Origin: Bacteroidales bacterium UBA4243
GTDB lineage: Bacteria; Bacteroidota; Bacteroidia; Bacteroidales; F082
Direction: 5' to 3'
Assembly (NCBI GenBank): GCA_002396205.1
Contig: DGXB01000060.1
Coordinates: 4,759 to 65,014 of the forward strand
DNA length: 60,256 nt
Shown: positions 42,557-50,210 of the stretch, in pieces
Numbering within the stretch: the stretch's first letter is position 1
How the letters are laid out: each line of letters begins with the position of its first letter
Program-made: the position numbers and the translations under genes
Notes under the pieces: generated by a model
What the model was told of the DNA's origin: nothing
Seen by the model: the letters and a program-made list of their open reading frames with translations, nothing else
The model's database searches: none

Positions 42557-43180
42557 ATGGATATCGCTGACCTGAAAGCATATTGCAAGGATCCTAAAAA
42601 CCGAAGCACGGTCAATGTAGGGCTGTTTATCCTGCTGATTATCAGCTTCCACTTCCTCTATATTGGATGGCAGCATTTGGGCTATTGGCCCGTCGGGAAG
42701 TTAGTCCACAAATTGATGGTTTGGTCGGTCGACATGGTCTACGGCCAAGCCTGCTGGGTGCTCGACCACGTTTTGCGCGTCGACCTCACCACCATCAGCC
42801 GACAGCGCCTCATCGCCGCCATCAATGCCGACGGTGGCTACGCACGCATCATCATCGCCCCCGAATGCGCCAGCCTCAAGCAATGGATGCATTGGCTGTT
42901 CCTCATGATTCTCTTCCCCGGCCCTTGGAAGCACAAACTCTGGTACATTCCCGCCGGACTCATTGTCATCGAATGGACCAACGTGGTCAGGATTTGCGGC
43001 ATCCTCATGATGCAAGTCTTTTGGCCCAACATAAACATCCACCTTTTCGGCAACGACATCAACACCTTCCACCTCGCCCACGACTATATATTTAAGGTGT
43101 TCTTCTATCTCATCATCTTCCTGATGTGGATGCTGTGGGTGGAGAAGTTCTACAACAAGACAACGAACGCAAAATCATAA
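42557..43180 (+). CDS. Exosortase/archaeosortase-like membrane protease
   Basis: A 207-residue multi-pass membrane protein with the exosortase catalytic triad pattern: cysteine in PECASLKQW (C104), arginine in NVVRICGIL (R145) and histidine in HLAHDYIFK (H172 or H175). Four or five membrane helices surround these. Exosortases cut and transfer proteins with a C-terminal tripartite signal (short motif, membrane helix, basic tail). No PEP-CTERM or EPS cluster is nearby, so this is a solitary type as found in Bacteroidetes. A possible tagged substrate is the 99-aa protein at 51981. The gene is 6 bp before the ROK kinase gene. Confidence 0.75.
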   Translation: MDIADLKAYCKDPKNRSTVNVGLFILLIISFHFLYIGWQHLGYWPVGKLVHKLMVWSVDMVYGQACWVLDHVLRVDLTTISRQRLIAAINADGGYARIIIAPECASLKQWMHWLFLMILFPGPWKHKLWYIPAGLIVIEWTNVVRICGILMMQVFWPNINIHLFGNDINTFHLAHDYIFKVFFYLIIFLMWMLWVEKFYNKTTNAKS

Positions 43181-43186
43181 GACACT

Positions 43187-44284
43187 ATGAACGAACAACC
43201 TATCATCTTCATCTTAGATGCGGGAGGCACGGGCTTCAAGTTCTCGGCCGTGCAGGAATCGCGCGAAATCATCGAACCCTTCACCATCCCTTCGGCTGCT
43301 CCCACACTCGAAGAGGTGCTGCAAAAACTCATCACGGGTTTCCACGAATGCGAAACGCGCTGTGGCAAAAAGGGCTCGGCCATCAGCTTCTGCTTCCCCG
43401 GTCCCGCCGACTACCCCAACGGCATCATCGGCGACTTGGAGAACCTGCCCTCCTTCAAGGGCGGTGTGCCACTGAAGGCCATGCTCGAGAACGAGTTCCA
43501 CATCCCCGTCTACATCAACAACGACGGTGACCTGTTTGCCTACGGCGAAGCCCTGAGCGGCCTGTTGCCCGAAGTGAACAAGCTCCTCGAACAGCAACGC
43601 AACCCGAAACGCTACAAGAACCTGCTCGGTGTAACCCTCGGCACGGGCTTTGGCGGAGGCATAGTTATTAATAAGGTGTTGCTCAACGGCGACAACTCGG
43701 CCGGCGGCGAGATCAACCGCCACCGCAACCCGCTCTATCCCCAGACCAGCGCCGAAGACAGCATCAGCATCCGCGCCGTGCGTCGCGTGTATGGTCGTGA
43801 GGCCAACATCGCCTTCGACGACACGCCGCATCCTTTTGACATCTACAAGATCGCCATGGGGCAGCTGCCTGGCGACAAGGAAGCCGCTCAAAAGGCATGG
43901 GACGAGATGGCCACCGCCTTAGCCGACGTATTAGCCAATGCCATCTCGCTCATCGACGGCATCATCGTCATCGGCGGAGGGCTGTCGGGTGCCTGGCCCG
44001 TGTTCATGCCCACCCTCATCAAGAAGATGAACGAGCCTTTCACCGGCCTCAACGGTCAGCCACTGAGCCGCATGGAGACCGAAGCCTACAACCTGATGGA
44101 CCCGCAAGACATGATTCGTTTCACCGAGAAGCAAGGCAAGATGGTCAAGGTGCCGTTCAGCGACCAACTGGTGTGGTACGACCCCACCAAGCGCGTCGGC
44201 GTCGGCATCACCAAGCTCGGCACCACCTCGGCTGTGGCCATCGGAGCATATGCTTACGCTATGGAAAAACTAAAGGAGAAATAG
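43187..44284 (+). CDS. ROK family sugar kinase (glucokinase-like)
   Basis: A 365-residue kinase of the ROK family that phosphorylates a hexose or amino sugar with ATP. FILDAGGTGFKFSAV is the phosphate-1 motif, SFCFPGPADYPNGI and YINNDGDLFAYGEA hold the sugar-binding and catalytic aspartate region, and LGVTLGTGFGGGIV is phosphate-2. The usual CXCGXXGC zinc motif of bacterial ROK glucokinases is not seen, so substrate specificity is open. It is 6 bp after the exosortase-like gene and probably co-transcribed; terminator at 44319. Confidence 0.88.
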   Translation: MNEQPIIFILDAGGTGFKFSAVQESREIIEPFTIPSAAPTLEEVLQKLITGFHECETRCGKKGSAISFCFPGPADYPNGIIGDLENLPSFKGGVPLKAMLENEFHIPVYINNDGDLFAYGEALSGLLPEVNKLLEQQRNPKRYKNLLGVTLGTGFGGGIVINKVLLNGDNSAGGEINRHRNPLYPQTSAEDSISIRAVRRVYGREANIAFDDTPHPFDIYKIAMGQLPGDKEAAQKAWDEMATALADVLANAISLIDGIIVIGGGLSGAWPVFMPTLIKKMNEPFTGLNGQPLSRMETEAYNLMDPQDMIRFTEKQGKMVKVPFSDQLVWYDPTKRVGVGITKLGTTSAVAIGAYAYAMEKLKEK

Positions 44285-44318
44285 TTTTTTTATCAACAAT
44301 ACATGTTGAAAAATATTC

Positions 44319-44350
44319 GCCCCGAAAATTCATTTTTTCGGGGCTTGTTT
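44319..44350 (+). terminator. Intrinsic terminator of the exosortase/ROK operon
   Basis: GCCCCGAAAA/TTTTCGGGGC arms (44319-44328, 44335-44344) then a T-rich tail. Confidence 0.8.
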
Positions 44351-44435
44351 TGTTCATCTTTCTTAATTTCGCATCTTGAAAAAGAGCGCGAAACACGCTA
44401 TTGTTTTACCTTGTAACTTGTTAAATATCAGAAAT

Positions 44436-47219
44436 ATGAAATCAAACCATACTCCATTGGAGGTTGAAGGGGACTTGTTTAGTGGCCTTGACGAGAGCCA
44501 TGAGTCGCAGCCCGAGCCTAAGCCCTACGAGAAAATCATCGAGTCGCGAAAAAGCACCTCTTTCGCTGCCAAGCAGATTGAAAGCCAGGACGAAGTGCAG
44601 GTGGTGGAAAAAGGCGAAACGGCACCGATGAAAGCTGCTCCCGTTGCAGAAGAGAAGCCTAAAATCGAATACCATGCCTACCCTATCGAAGAAGTGAAAG
44701 CCGCCGCCAAGGAATATTTCCACGGCGACGCACTGGCCGGCGACGTGTGGGCCAACAAATACGCCCTCAAGGACAGCGACGGCAACACTTATGAGCTTAC
44801 GCCCGACGACATGCACCACCGCATCGCCCGCGAGATTGCCCGCATCGAACGAAAATATCCCAACCCGATGACGGAAGAGGAGATTTTCGAGGTGCTGAAG
44901 GACTTCCGTTACATCGTGCCGCAAGGCAGCCCCATGACGGGCATCGGCAACGACTTCCAGATTTCTTCATTGTCGAACTGTTTTGTCATCGGCAACAACG
45001 GCGAATCCGACTCGTATGGCGGCATCATGAAGACCGACCAGGAGCAGGTGCAACTGATGAAACGGCGTGGCGGTGTGGGTCACGACCTGTCGCACCTCCG
45101 TCCCACGGGAAGTCCGGTGAAGAACTGCGCCCTCACCTCGACGGGCGTGGTGCCTTTCATGGAACGTTTCTCCAATTCGACCAAAGAAGTTGCCCAAGAC
45201 GGTCGTCGCGGTGCCCTGATGATGACCATCAGCATCAAGCACCCCGACTCGGAGGCGTTCATCGACGCCAAGATGACCGAAGGTCGCATCACCAATGCCA
45301 ACGTCTCGGTGCGCATCACCGACGAGTTCATGCAATGCGTCAAGGACAACAAGCCCTTCACACAACAATACCCCATCGACTCGCCCAACCCGAAATATAC
45401 CAAGGTGGTGGATGCCCGCGCCCTTTGGGACAAGATCATCCACAATGCCTGGAAGTCGGCAGAACCTGGCGTGATGTTTTGGGACACCATCATCCGCGAG
45501 TCCATCCCCGACTGCTACGCCGACCTTGGCTTCAAGACCTTGAGTACCAACCCCTGCGGCGAGATTCCACTTTGCGCCTACGACAGCTGCCGACTCATCG
45601 CCATCAACCTTTACAGTTATGTCGACCATCCGTTTACGCCCGAAGCCCGCTTCAACCACCAACTTTTCTCGAAGCATGTGGCCATCGCCCAACGCATGAT
45701 GGACGACATCATCGACTTGGAAGTGGAGAAAATCGACACCATCTTGGCCAAGATTGCCGCCGACCCCGAGGACGACGAAATCAAACGAACCGAGCGCAAC
45801 CTTTGGCTGAACATCCGCGAGAAATGCCTGAAGGGTCGTCGCACAGGCATCGGCATCACCGCAGAGGGCGACATGCTGGCCGCCTTGGGCAAACGCTACG
45901 CCTCCGACGAAGCCATCGCCTTCTCGACGGAAATACAAAAGTTGTTGGCTTACAACGCCTACCGCTCATCCGTCAACTTAGCCGAAGAGCGCGGCAAGTT
46001 CCCCATGTATGATGCCAAACGCGAAGAAAACAATCCTTTCATCAAGAGGTTGCGCGAATTGGACGAGGAACTTTACCAAAAGATGACGGAAGTCGGGCGC
46101 CGCAACATCGCCATGCTGACCATAGCCCCGACGGGCACGGTAAGCATCTGCACCCAGACCACCTCGGGCATCGAACCCGTCTTCATGGTGGCCTACAAAC
46201 GCCGCCGCAAGGTGAACCCCAACGACAAGGACGTCAACGTGACCTTCACCGATGCCAACGGCAATTCGTTTGAAGAATACAACGTATTCCACCACAAGTT
46301 CATCACTTGGCTGGAGGTGAACGGCTACAACGTGGACGAAGTGTTGAAATACGACGACGAGAAACTCAACGCCGTCATCGCCAAGTCGCCTTACTATAAG
46401 GCCACCGCCAACGATATCGACTGGGTGAACAAGGTAAGGATGCAAGGCTCGATGCAGAAGTGGGTTGACCACTCGATCAGCGTCACCGTCAACATCCCGA
46501 AAGAGACGACGGAGGAATTGGTCAGCCAAATCTACATGACCGCTTGGGAGAGCGGCTGCAAGGGCATGACCATCTATCGCGACGGCTCGCGCGACGGCGT
46601 GTTGGTGTCGAAAGACGAGAAAAAAGAAGAGAAGAAAGAAGCCAAAGCCGGTGGTGCCCGTCCCGATGACATCAAGGAGACAGCGGCGCCACCGCGCCCG
46701 AAGGAGTTGGAATGCGACGTGGTGCGTTTCCAAAACAACTACGAGAAATGGATTGCTTTCGTGGGCAAGCTGCACGACAAGCCCTACGAGATTTTCCTCG
46801 GAAAAGCCGAAGACTTCTTCTTGCCGCCTTACGTCGACAAAGGTGTCATCGTCAAGGAGAAGAACAAGGGTGAGGCCACACGCTACGACTTCCGCTACAC
46901 CGACAAAGGTGGCTACGAAGTGATCATGCAAGGCCTTTCGCGTTCGTTCGACAAGGAATATTGGAACTACGCCAAGCTGATTTCAGGCATTCTGCGCCAT
47001 GGTATGCCCATCCAATACGTGGTTGAATTGGTCGAGAACCTCAACGTTGAGGAAGAAAGCATCAACACATGGAAGAACGGCATCGCCCGCGCATTGAAGA
47101 AATACGTGCCCGATGGCGTGGTCGACGAGAAAGAGAAATGCCCCAACTGCGGCGAGAAGCTCGTCTTCGAGGACGGCTGCAAGCACTGCCGCAACTGTGG
47201 GTATTCGAAATGCGGGTAA
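44436..47219 (+). CDS. nrdJ: Adenosylcobalamin-dependent (class II) ribonucleotide reductase
   Basis: A 927-residue class II ribonucleotide reductase that makes deoxynucleotides using a B12-derived radical and works with or without oxygen. The alpha-barrel shows SLSNCFVIGNNGESDSYGG (first redox cysteine), LSTNPCGEIPL with the thiyl-radical cysteine (about 373), and TIAPTGTVS. A lysine-rich linker near residue 730 leads to a C-terminal module ending in a four-cysteine zinc-ribbon-like tail (CPNCGEKL...CKHCRNCGYSKCG) that carries the re-reducing cysteines. An upstream TTG at 44376 is open but the ATG at 44436 fits the family. It ends at a strong hairpin. Confidence 0.95.
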   Translation: MKSNHTPLEVEGDLFSGLDESHESQPEPKPYEKIIESRKSTSFAAKQIESQDEVQVVEKGETAPMKAAPVAEEKPKIEYHAYPIEEVKAAAKEYFHGDALAGDVWANKYALKDSDGNTYELTPDDMHHRIAREIARIERKYPNPMTEEEIFEVLKDFRYIVPQGSPMTGIGNDFQISSLSNCFVIGNNGESDSYGGIMKTDQEQVQLMKRRGGVGHDLSHLRPTGSPVKNCALTSTGVVPFMERFSNSTKEVAQDGRRGALMMTISIKHPDSEAFIDAKMTEGRITNANVSVRITDEFMQCVKDNKPFTQQYPIDSPNPKYTKVVDARALWDKIIHNAWKSAEPGVMFWDTIIRESIPDCYADLGFKTLSTNPCGEIPLCAYDSCRLIAINLYSYVDHPFTPEARFNHQLFSKHVAIAQRMMDDIIDLEVEKIDTILAKIAADPEDDEIKRTERNLWLNIREKCLKGRRTGIGITAEGDMLAALGKRYASDEAIAFSTEIQKLLAYNAYRSSVNLAEERGKFPMYDAKREENNPFIKRLRELDEELYQKMTEVGRRNIAMLTIAPTGTVSICTQTTSGIEPVFMVAYKRRRKVNPNDKDVNVTFTDANGNSFEEYNVFHHKFITWLEVNGYNVDEVLKYDDEKLNAVIAKSPYYKATANDIDWVNKVRMQGSMQKWVDHSISVTVNIPKETTEELVSQIYMTAWESGCKGMTIYRDGSRDGVLVSKDEKKEEKKEAKAGGARPDDIKETAAPPRPKELECDVVRFQNNYEKWIAFVGKLHDKPYEIFLGKAEDFFLPPYVDKGVIVKEKNKGEATRYDFRYTDKGGYEVIMQGLSRSFDKEYWNYAKLISGILRHGMPIQYVVELVENLNVEEESINTWKNGIARALKKYVPDGVVDEKEKCPNCGEKLVFEDGCKHCRNCGYSKCG

Positions 47220-47261
47220 TTTGATTAGGAAAACAGTTGTTTTTTTATCTTCATAATGGCG

Positions 47262-47296
47262 GGTCGCCGACGCTTTCGCGTCGGCGACCTATTTTT
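47262..47296 (+). terminator. Hairpin terminator of nrdJ
   Basis: Perfect 12-bp stem GGTCGCCGACGC/GCGTCGGCGACC with TTTC loop, then TATTTTTG. The stem is long and GC-rich enough to be a REP element as well. Confidence 0.75.
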
Positions 47297-47307
47297 GTAA
47301 TTGTGGA

Positions 47308-47397
47308 TGTAGGGCTGTCACACCGTGGCAGCCGCGTCTTGTTGCATTCGGGCCGAATGCAAGCCTGCGGCTACCGCTATACGACAGCCCTACAACC
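47308..47397. repeat. 90-bp dispersed palindromic repeat
   Basis: Outer arms TGTAGGGCTGTC (47308-47319) and GACAGCCCTACA (near 47383-47394) enclose a second stem TTGCATTCGG/CCGAATGCAA. The first 26 bases match, with one mismatch, the reverse complement of 27195-27220 at the gldB terminator. Confidence 0.65.
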
Positions 47398-48157
47398 CAA
47401 ATAATAATTGTACATTCTTCGTGGTTGCCTCTGCCAAAATCTCAACGGGAATCTGAAGGATATCCGCAATCCTCTGTGCCGTATGCACCAAAAACGCCGG
47501 TTCGTTGCGCTTGCCGCGACAAGGCACGGGGGCCAAATAAGGCGCGTCGGTCTCCAAAACGATTCTGTCTAACGGCAACGATGGCAAGAAATCCTTCACG
47601 CCGCAGTTTTTATAAGTCGTTACGCCGCCCAAACCGAGATGGAAGCCCAAACCGAGATAAACCTTAGCCTCTTCCTCAGTGCCCGTGAAGCAGTGCATCA
47701 CGCCACGGAGTCCGCCGTCTTGTTTCTTTTCGATGATTTTCACCATCTTGTCGAAGGCATTGCGACAGTGGATGGAAAGCGGAAGGCCGAGTTGCTTGGC
47801 CCAGTCCAATTGGGTCTCAAAAGCATCAAGTTGTTGCTTTTCGTAAGTCGCATCCCAATAGAAATCGAGGCCCACCTCTCCTACCCCGATATAAATGCCT
47901 TTTTCAAGTTCCTTTTCCATCGTAGCCAGCACTTGCTTATAGTCTTCCCTAACTTCTTCGGGCTGCAAGCCCATCATCATGCGGGTGCAGTTGAGGTATT
48001 GTTCGTGCAATTCGAGCATCGGCGCGATGGTGGAGGTATCCACATTGGGCAGGAGCATCATTTTAACGCCTGCATCCAATGCCCTTTGGACGGTCTCATT
48101 TCTGTCGAGGCTGAATTGATGATCATAGATATGGGTATGGGTGTCAATGAGGTACAT
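47390..48157 (-). CDS. tatD: TatD family metal-dependent hydrolase
   Basis: A 255-residue TIM-barrel metallo-hydrolase (DNase/D-amino-acyl esterase family). Motifs IDTHTHIYDHQF (metal ligands H8 and H10 in DTHTH), GEVGLDFYWD, SIHCRNAFDKM, MHCFTGT and LETDAPYLAP are all present. TatD enzymes are 3'-5' exonucleases acting in DNA repair and quality control. The ATG at 48157 lies one base after the hflX stop, so the two genes form an operon. Confidence 0.93.
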   Translation of the reverse strand: MYLIDTHTHIYDHQFSLDRNETVQRALDAGVKMMLLPNVDTSTIAPMLELHEQYLNCTRMMMGLQPEEVREDYKQVLATMEKELEKGIYIGVGEVGLDFYWDATYEKQQLDAFETQLDWAKQLGLPLSIHCRNAFDKMVKIIEKKQDGGLRGVMHCFTGTEEEAKVYLGLGFHLGLGGVTTYKNCGVKDFLPSLPLDRIVLETDAPYLAPVPCRGKRNEPAFLVHTAQRIADILQIPVEILAEATTKNVQLLFGL

Positions 48158-48158
48158 G

Positions 48159-49352
48159 TCAATACAAAAAATTATCGTATGGATACCGAATCGCGTGCAT
48201 ATCGCGGATTTCCTTGTAGAGCAAATCCCTGAATTCCTGATAGTTGTCGCGGTTCTTGGCGGAGATGAAGATGCAGTTGTCGTTCATCTTGGCCATCCAA
48301 GTCTTTTTTAGTTCGTCGTAGGAGACATTGCGCTTGGTGGGTGGCGTGAGGTCGTCAGGGTCTTTCTCCTCCCACGTGTAGGCATCGGTCTTGTTGAAGA
48401 CGACGATGGTCTTCTTGTCGGCGCAACCCAACTCGGCCAAAGTTTGGTTCACCACTTCCATCTGCGCCTCGAAATCGGGATGCGAGATGTCGACCACATG
48501 GAGCAGGATGTCCGACTCGCGCACCTCATCCAACGTCGACTTGAACGACTCCACAAGGTGATGCGGCAGTTTGCGGATAAACCCCACAGTGTCAGACAAA
48601 AGGAAGGGAAGATTCTCCACCACCACCTTGCGCACCGTGGTATCCAAAGTGGCGAAGAGCTTGTTTTCCGTATAGACCTCCGACTTACTCAGCAGGTTCA
48701 TGATGGTCGATTTGCCCACGTTGGTATAGCCCACGAGAGCCACGCGCACCAGCTTGCCACGGTTCTTGCGCTGCACGGTCTTCTGCATGTCGATGTCTTT
48801 CAGCTTCTCCTTCAGCAAGGCGATGCGCTCGGTAATCAAGCGGCGGTCGGTCTCGATTTGGGTCTCACCTGGGCCGCGCATACCAATACCACCTCTTTGT
48901 CTCTCCAAGTGGGTCCACATGCGGGTCAGGCGAGGCAAAAGGTATTGGTATTGTGCTAATTCCACTTGCGCCTTGGCGTGTGCCGTGTGGGCATTGGAGG
49001 CGAAGATGTCCAAAATCAAGCTCGTTCGGTCGAGCACACGACATTCCAAAGCCTGCTCCATGTTGCGGGCTTGGGTCGCGCTCAGTTCGTCGTCGATGAC
49101 GGCGAGTTTGATGTCCTCCGCCTTGATGTATTGATGGATTTCCTCTAGTTTGCCCGATCCGAGATAGGTGACGCTGCTCGGTCGGTCCATGGCTTGTACG
49201 AAACGCGCCACGGGCACGCCGCCAGCCGTTTCGAGCAAAAAAGCCAGTTCGTCCAAATATTCCTCTGTCCGCTCGCGGCCCTGCTGTTTGGAGGCCACTG
49301 CGATAAGGACAGCCCTTTCGGGTATTTTTTCGTATGTTATGAAGTCGCCCAT
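48159..49352 (-). CDS. hflX: GTPase HflX
   Basis: A 397-residue ribosome-associated GTPase that splits stalled 70S ribosomes, for instance after heat shock. The N-terminal domain (YLGSGKLEEI) and helical linker are followed by the G domain with GYTNVGKST (G1), DTVGFIRKLPHHLVESF (G3) and VFNKTD (G4). The start at 49352 is decided by the -7 box at 49371-49378; an upstream ATG seven codons earlier would overlap the region just after the box. tatD follows with one intervening base. Confidence 0.94.
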   Translation of the reverse strand: MGDFITYEKIPERAVLIAVASKQQGRERTEEYLDELAFLLETAGGVPVARFVQAMDRPSSVTYLGSGKLEEIHQYIKAEDIKLAVIDDELSATQARNMEQALECRVLDRTSLILDIFASNAHTAHAKAQVELAQYQYLLPRLTRMWTHLERQRGGIGMRGPGETQIETDRRLITERIALLKEKLKDIDMQKTVQRKNRGKLVRVALVGYTNVGKSTIMNLLSKSEVYTENKLFATLDTTVRKVVVENLPFLLSDTVGFIRKLPHHLVESFKSTLDEVRESDILLHVVDISHPDFEAQMEVVNQTLAELGCADKKTIVVFNKTDAYTWEEKDPDDLTPPTKRNVSYDELKKTWMAKMNDNCIFISAKNRDNYQEFRDLLYKEIRDMHAIRYPYDNFLY

Positions 49353-49370
49353 GTTTTTTGATTCGAGCCG

Positions 49371-49378
49371 CAAAAATA
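49371..49378 (-). promoter_or_regulatory. -7 box TATTTTTG for hflX-tatD
   Basis: Minus-strand TATTTTTGCGG, 18 bp before the hflX ATG at 49352. Confidence 0.6.
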
Positions 49379-49418
49379 ATCATTTCCACCGACACCCCAA
49401 CATTTTTCCTTCCACCCC

Positions 49419-49572
49419 TTGCGGGTTGCGGAAAAAGTTGTAATTTTGCAGGCAGTTGGTCGCGGAAAACGGAATGAAAAACAAATGGATTATCAAGACG
49501 TGAGGGACGGGCTACACGACACGACACCCCCCGCGATAACAAAACAAAGCCTCCTATTCGGAGGCTTTTTTT
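49419..49572 (+). ncRNA. Candidate small RNA between hflX and the nuclease-like gene
   Basis: Promoter TTG (49419-49421), 19-bp spacer, TAATTTTG (49441-49448), then about 110 nt ending at a strong terminator (AAGCCTCC/GGAGGCTT, T7, 49546-49572) that overlaps the stop of the convergent nuclease-like gene. The RNA has only a 9-codon frame (near 49473). It would overlap the 3' end of the nuclease-like mRNA by about 15 nt. Confidence 0.45.
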
Positions 49573-50021
49573 ATACGTCTCTTATACAGCGTTTGAAAGG
49601 CAAGACTCTTCTTCCTTCCGATGCGGATTTCTTCAACATATACATATAGGTTGCCAATGGTTTTCCTATAGACGAAGGTCTTTAATCCATGCAGTTTGGT
49701 CTTTTTGTCGGAGAGTTCAACCTTGTCGCGATACTTGATAATGTAGGGTATGAGAAGGTAGTCTTCCAAAGTCAGAGGATTTCTGTCGTTGCTCTTTTTT
49801 CCATGCCGAGTTTCGGAATGTTTTGCTCCCGATGTCTCAATTACATGCTTGTAGCCCGTCAGGTCAATACCTTCCTTTTGTGCTAGTGTCATCAATTCCT
49901 CATCGACCTCATTGTCGATAATAGCGAACTTGTAATCACATTTCTGGTTAATCAATTCAATTAGATCTCCAAACGGAATTCTGGTCGTGTTTTCTTTGTC
50001 GAAGGGTCTTTTGTCTGTCAT
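49554..50021 (-). CDS. Phage barnase/EndoU/RelE-like nuclease (PBECR-type), 155 aa
   Basis: The pattern GYKHVIETSGAKHSETRHG, PLTLEDYLLIPYIIKY, TFVYRKTIGNLYVYVEEIR and SLAFQTLYKRR matches the PBECR group. These small RNase-like domains usually sit at the ends of phage or mobile-element polyvalent proteins. Histidines and the EE-R pair are candidate catalytic residues. Here the domain is a stand-alone protein. The start at 50021 is preferred over a longer frame because the promoter-like sequence lies at 50046-50075. Its operator block is nearly identical to that of the 26659 gene. It may be a toxin held silent by a repressor; no antitoxin gene is adjacent. Confidence 0.6.
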   Translation of the reverse strand: MTDKRPFDKENTTRIPFGDLIELINQKCDYKFAIIDNEVDEELMTLAQKEGIDLTGYKHVIETSGAKHSETRHGKKSNDRNPLTLEDYLLIPYIIKYRDKVELSDKKTKLHGLKTFVYRKTIGNLYVYVEEIRIGRKKSLAFQTLYKRRIKKASE

Positions 50022-50076
50022 ACTTTTATGGGGTTTAGTTTTACCCTGCAAAGTAACAACCCTTGTCAAGAATTAT

Positions 50077-50130
50077 CCGTTGATTAAACGTTTGTTGTCG
50101 ACAGTAGTCGTTTGCTGTCGGATATATTAC
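50077..50130 (-). promoter_or_regulatory. Operator array with 10-bp repeats (copy 2)
   Basis: The 44-bp block at 50077-50120 is identical to 27092-27135, with one CGACAGCAAA unit instead of two. A promoter-like TTGACAAGG...TTACTTTGCAGG follows, again matching copy 1 closely. Confidence 0.65.
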
Positions 50131-50154
50131 TGAAAACGTGATGGATAAAAACAA

Positions 50155-50183
50155 CAGGCAGCCCTCAAAATGAAAGCTGCCTG
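50155..50183 (-). terminator. Intrinsic terminator of the lipoprotein operon
   Basis: Minus-strand stem CAGGCAGC/GCTGCCTG followed by TTGTTTTT, 28 bp after the stop codon at 50211. Confidence 0.8.
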
Positions 50184-50210
50184 TCGCGTTGGTTTTTAAT
50201 CTGTTATTGG

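Noticed and set aside
44376..44435. Longer nrdJ start at a TTG
   Set aside because: It would extend into the promoter region and adds residues without family similarity.
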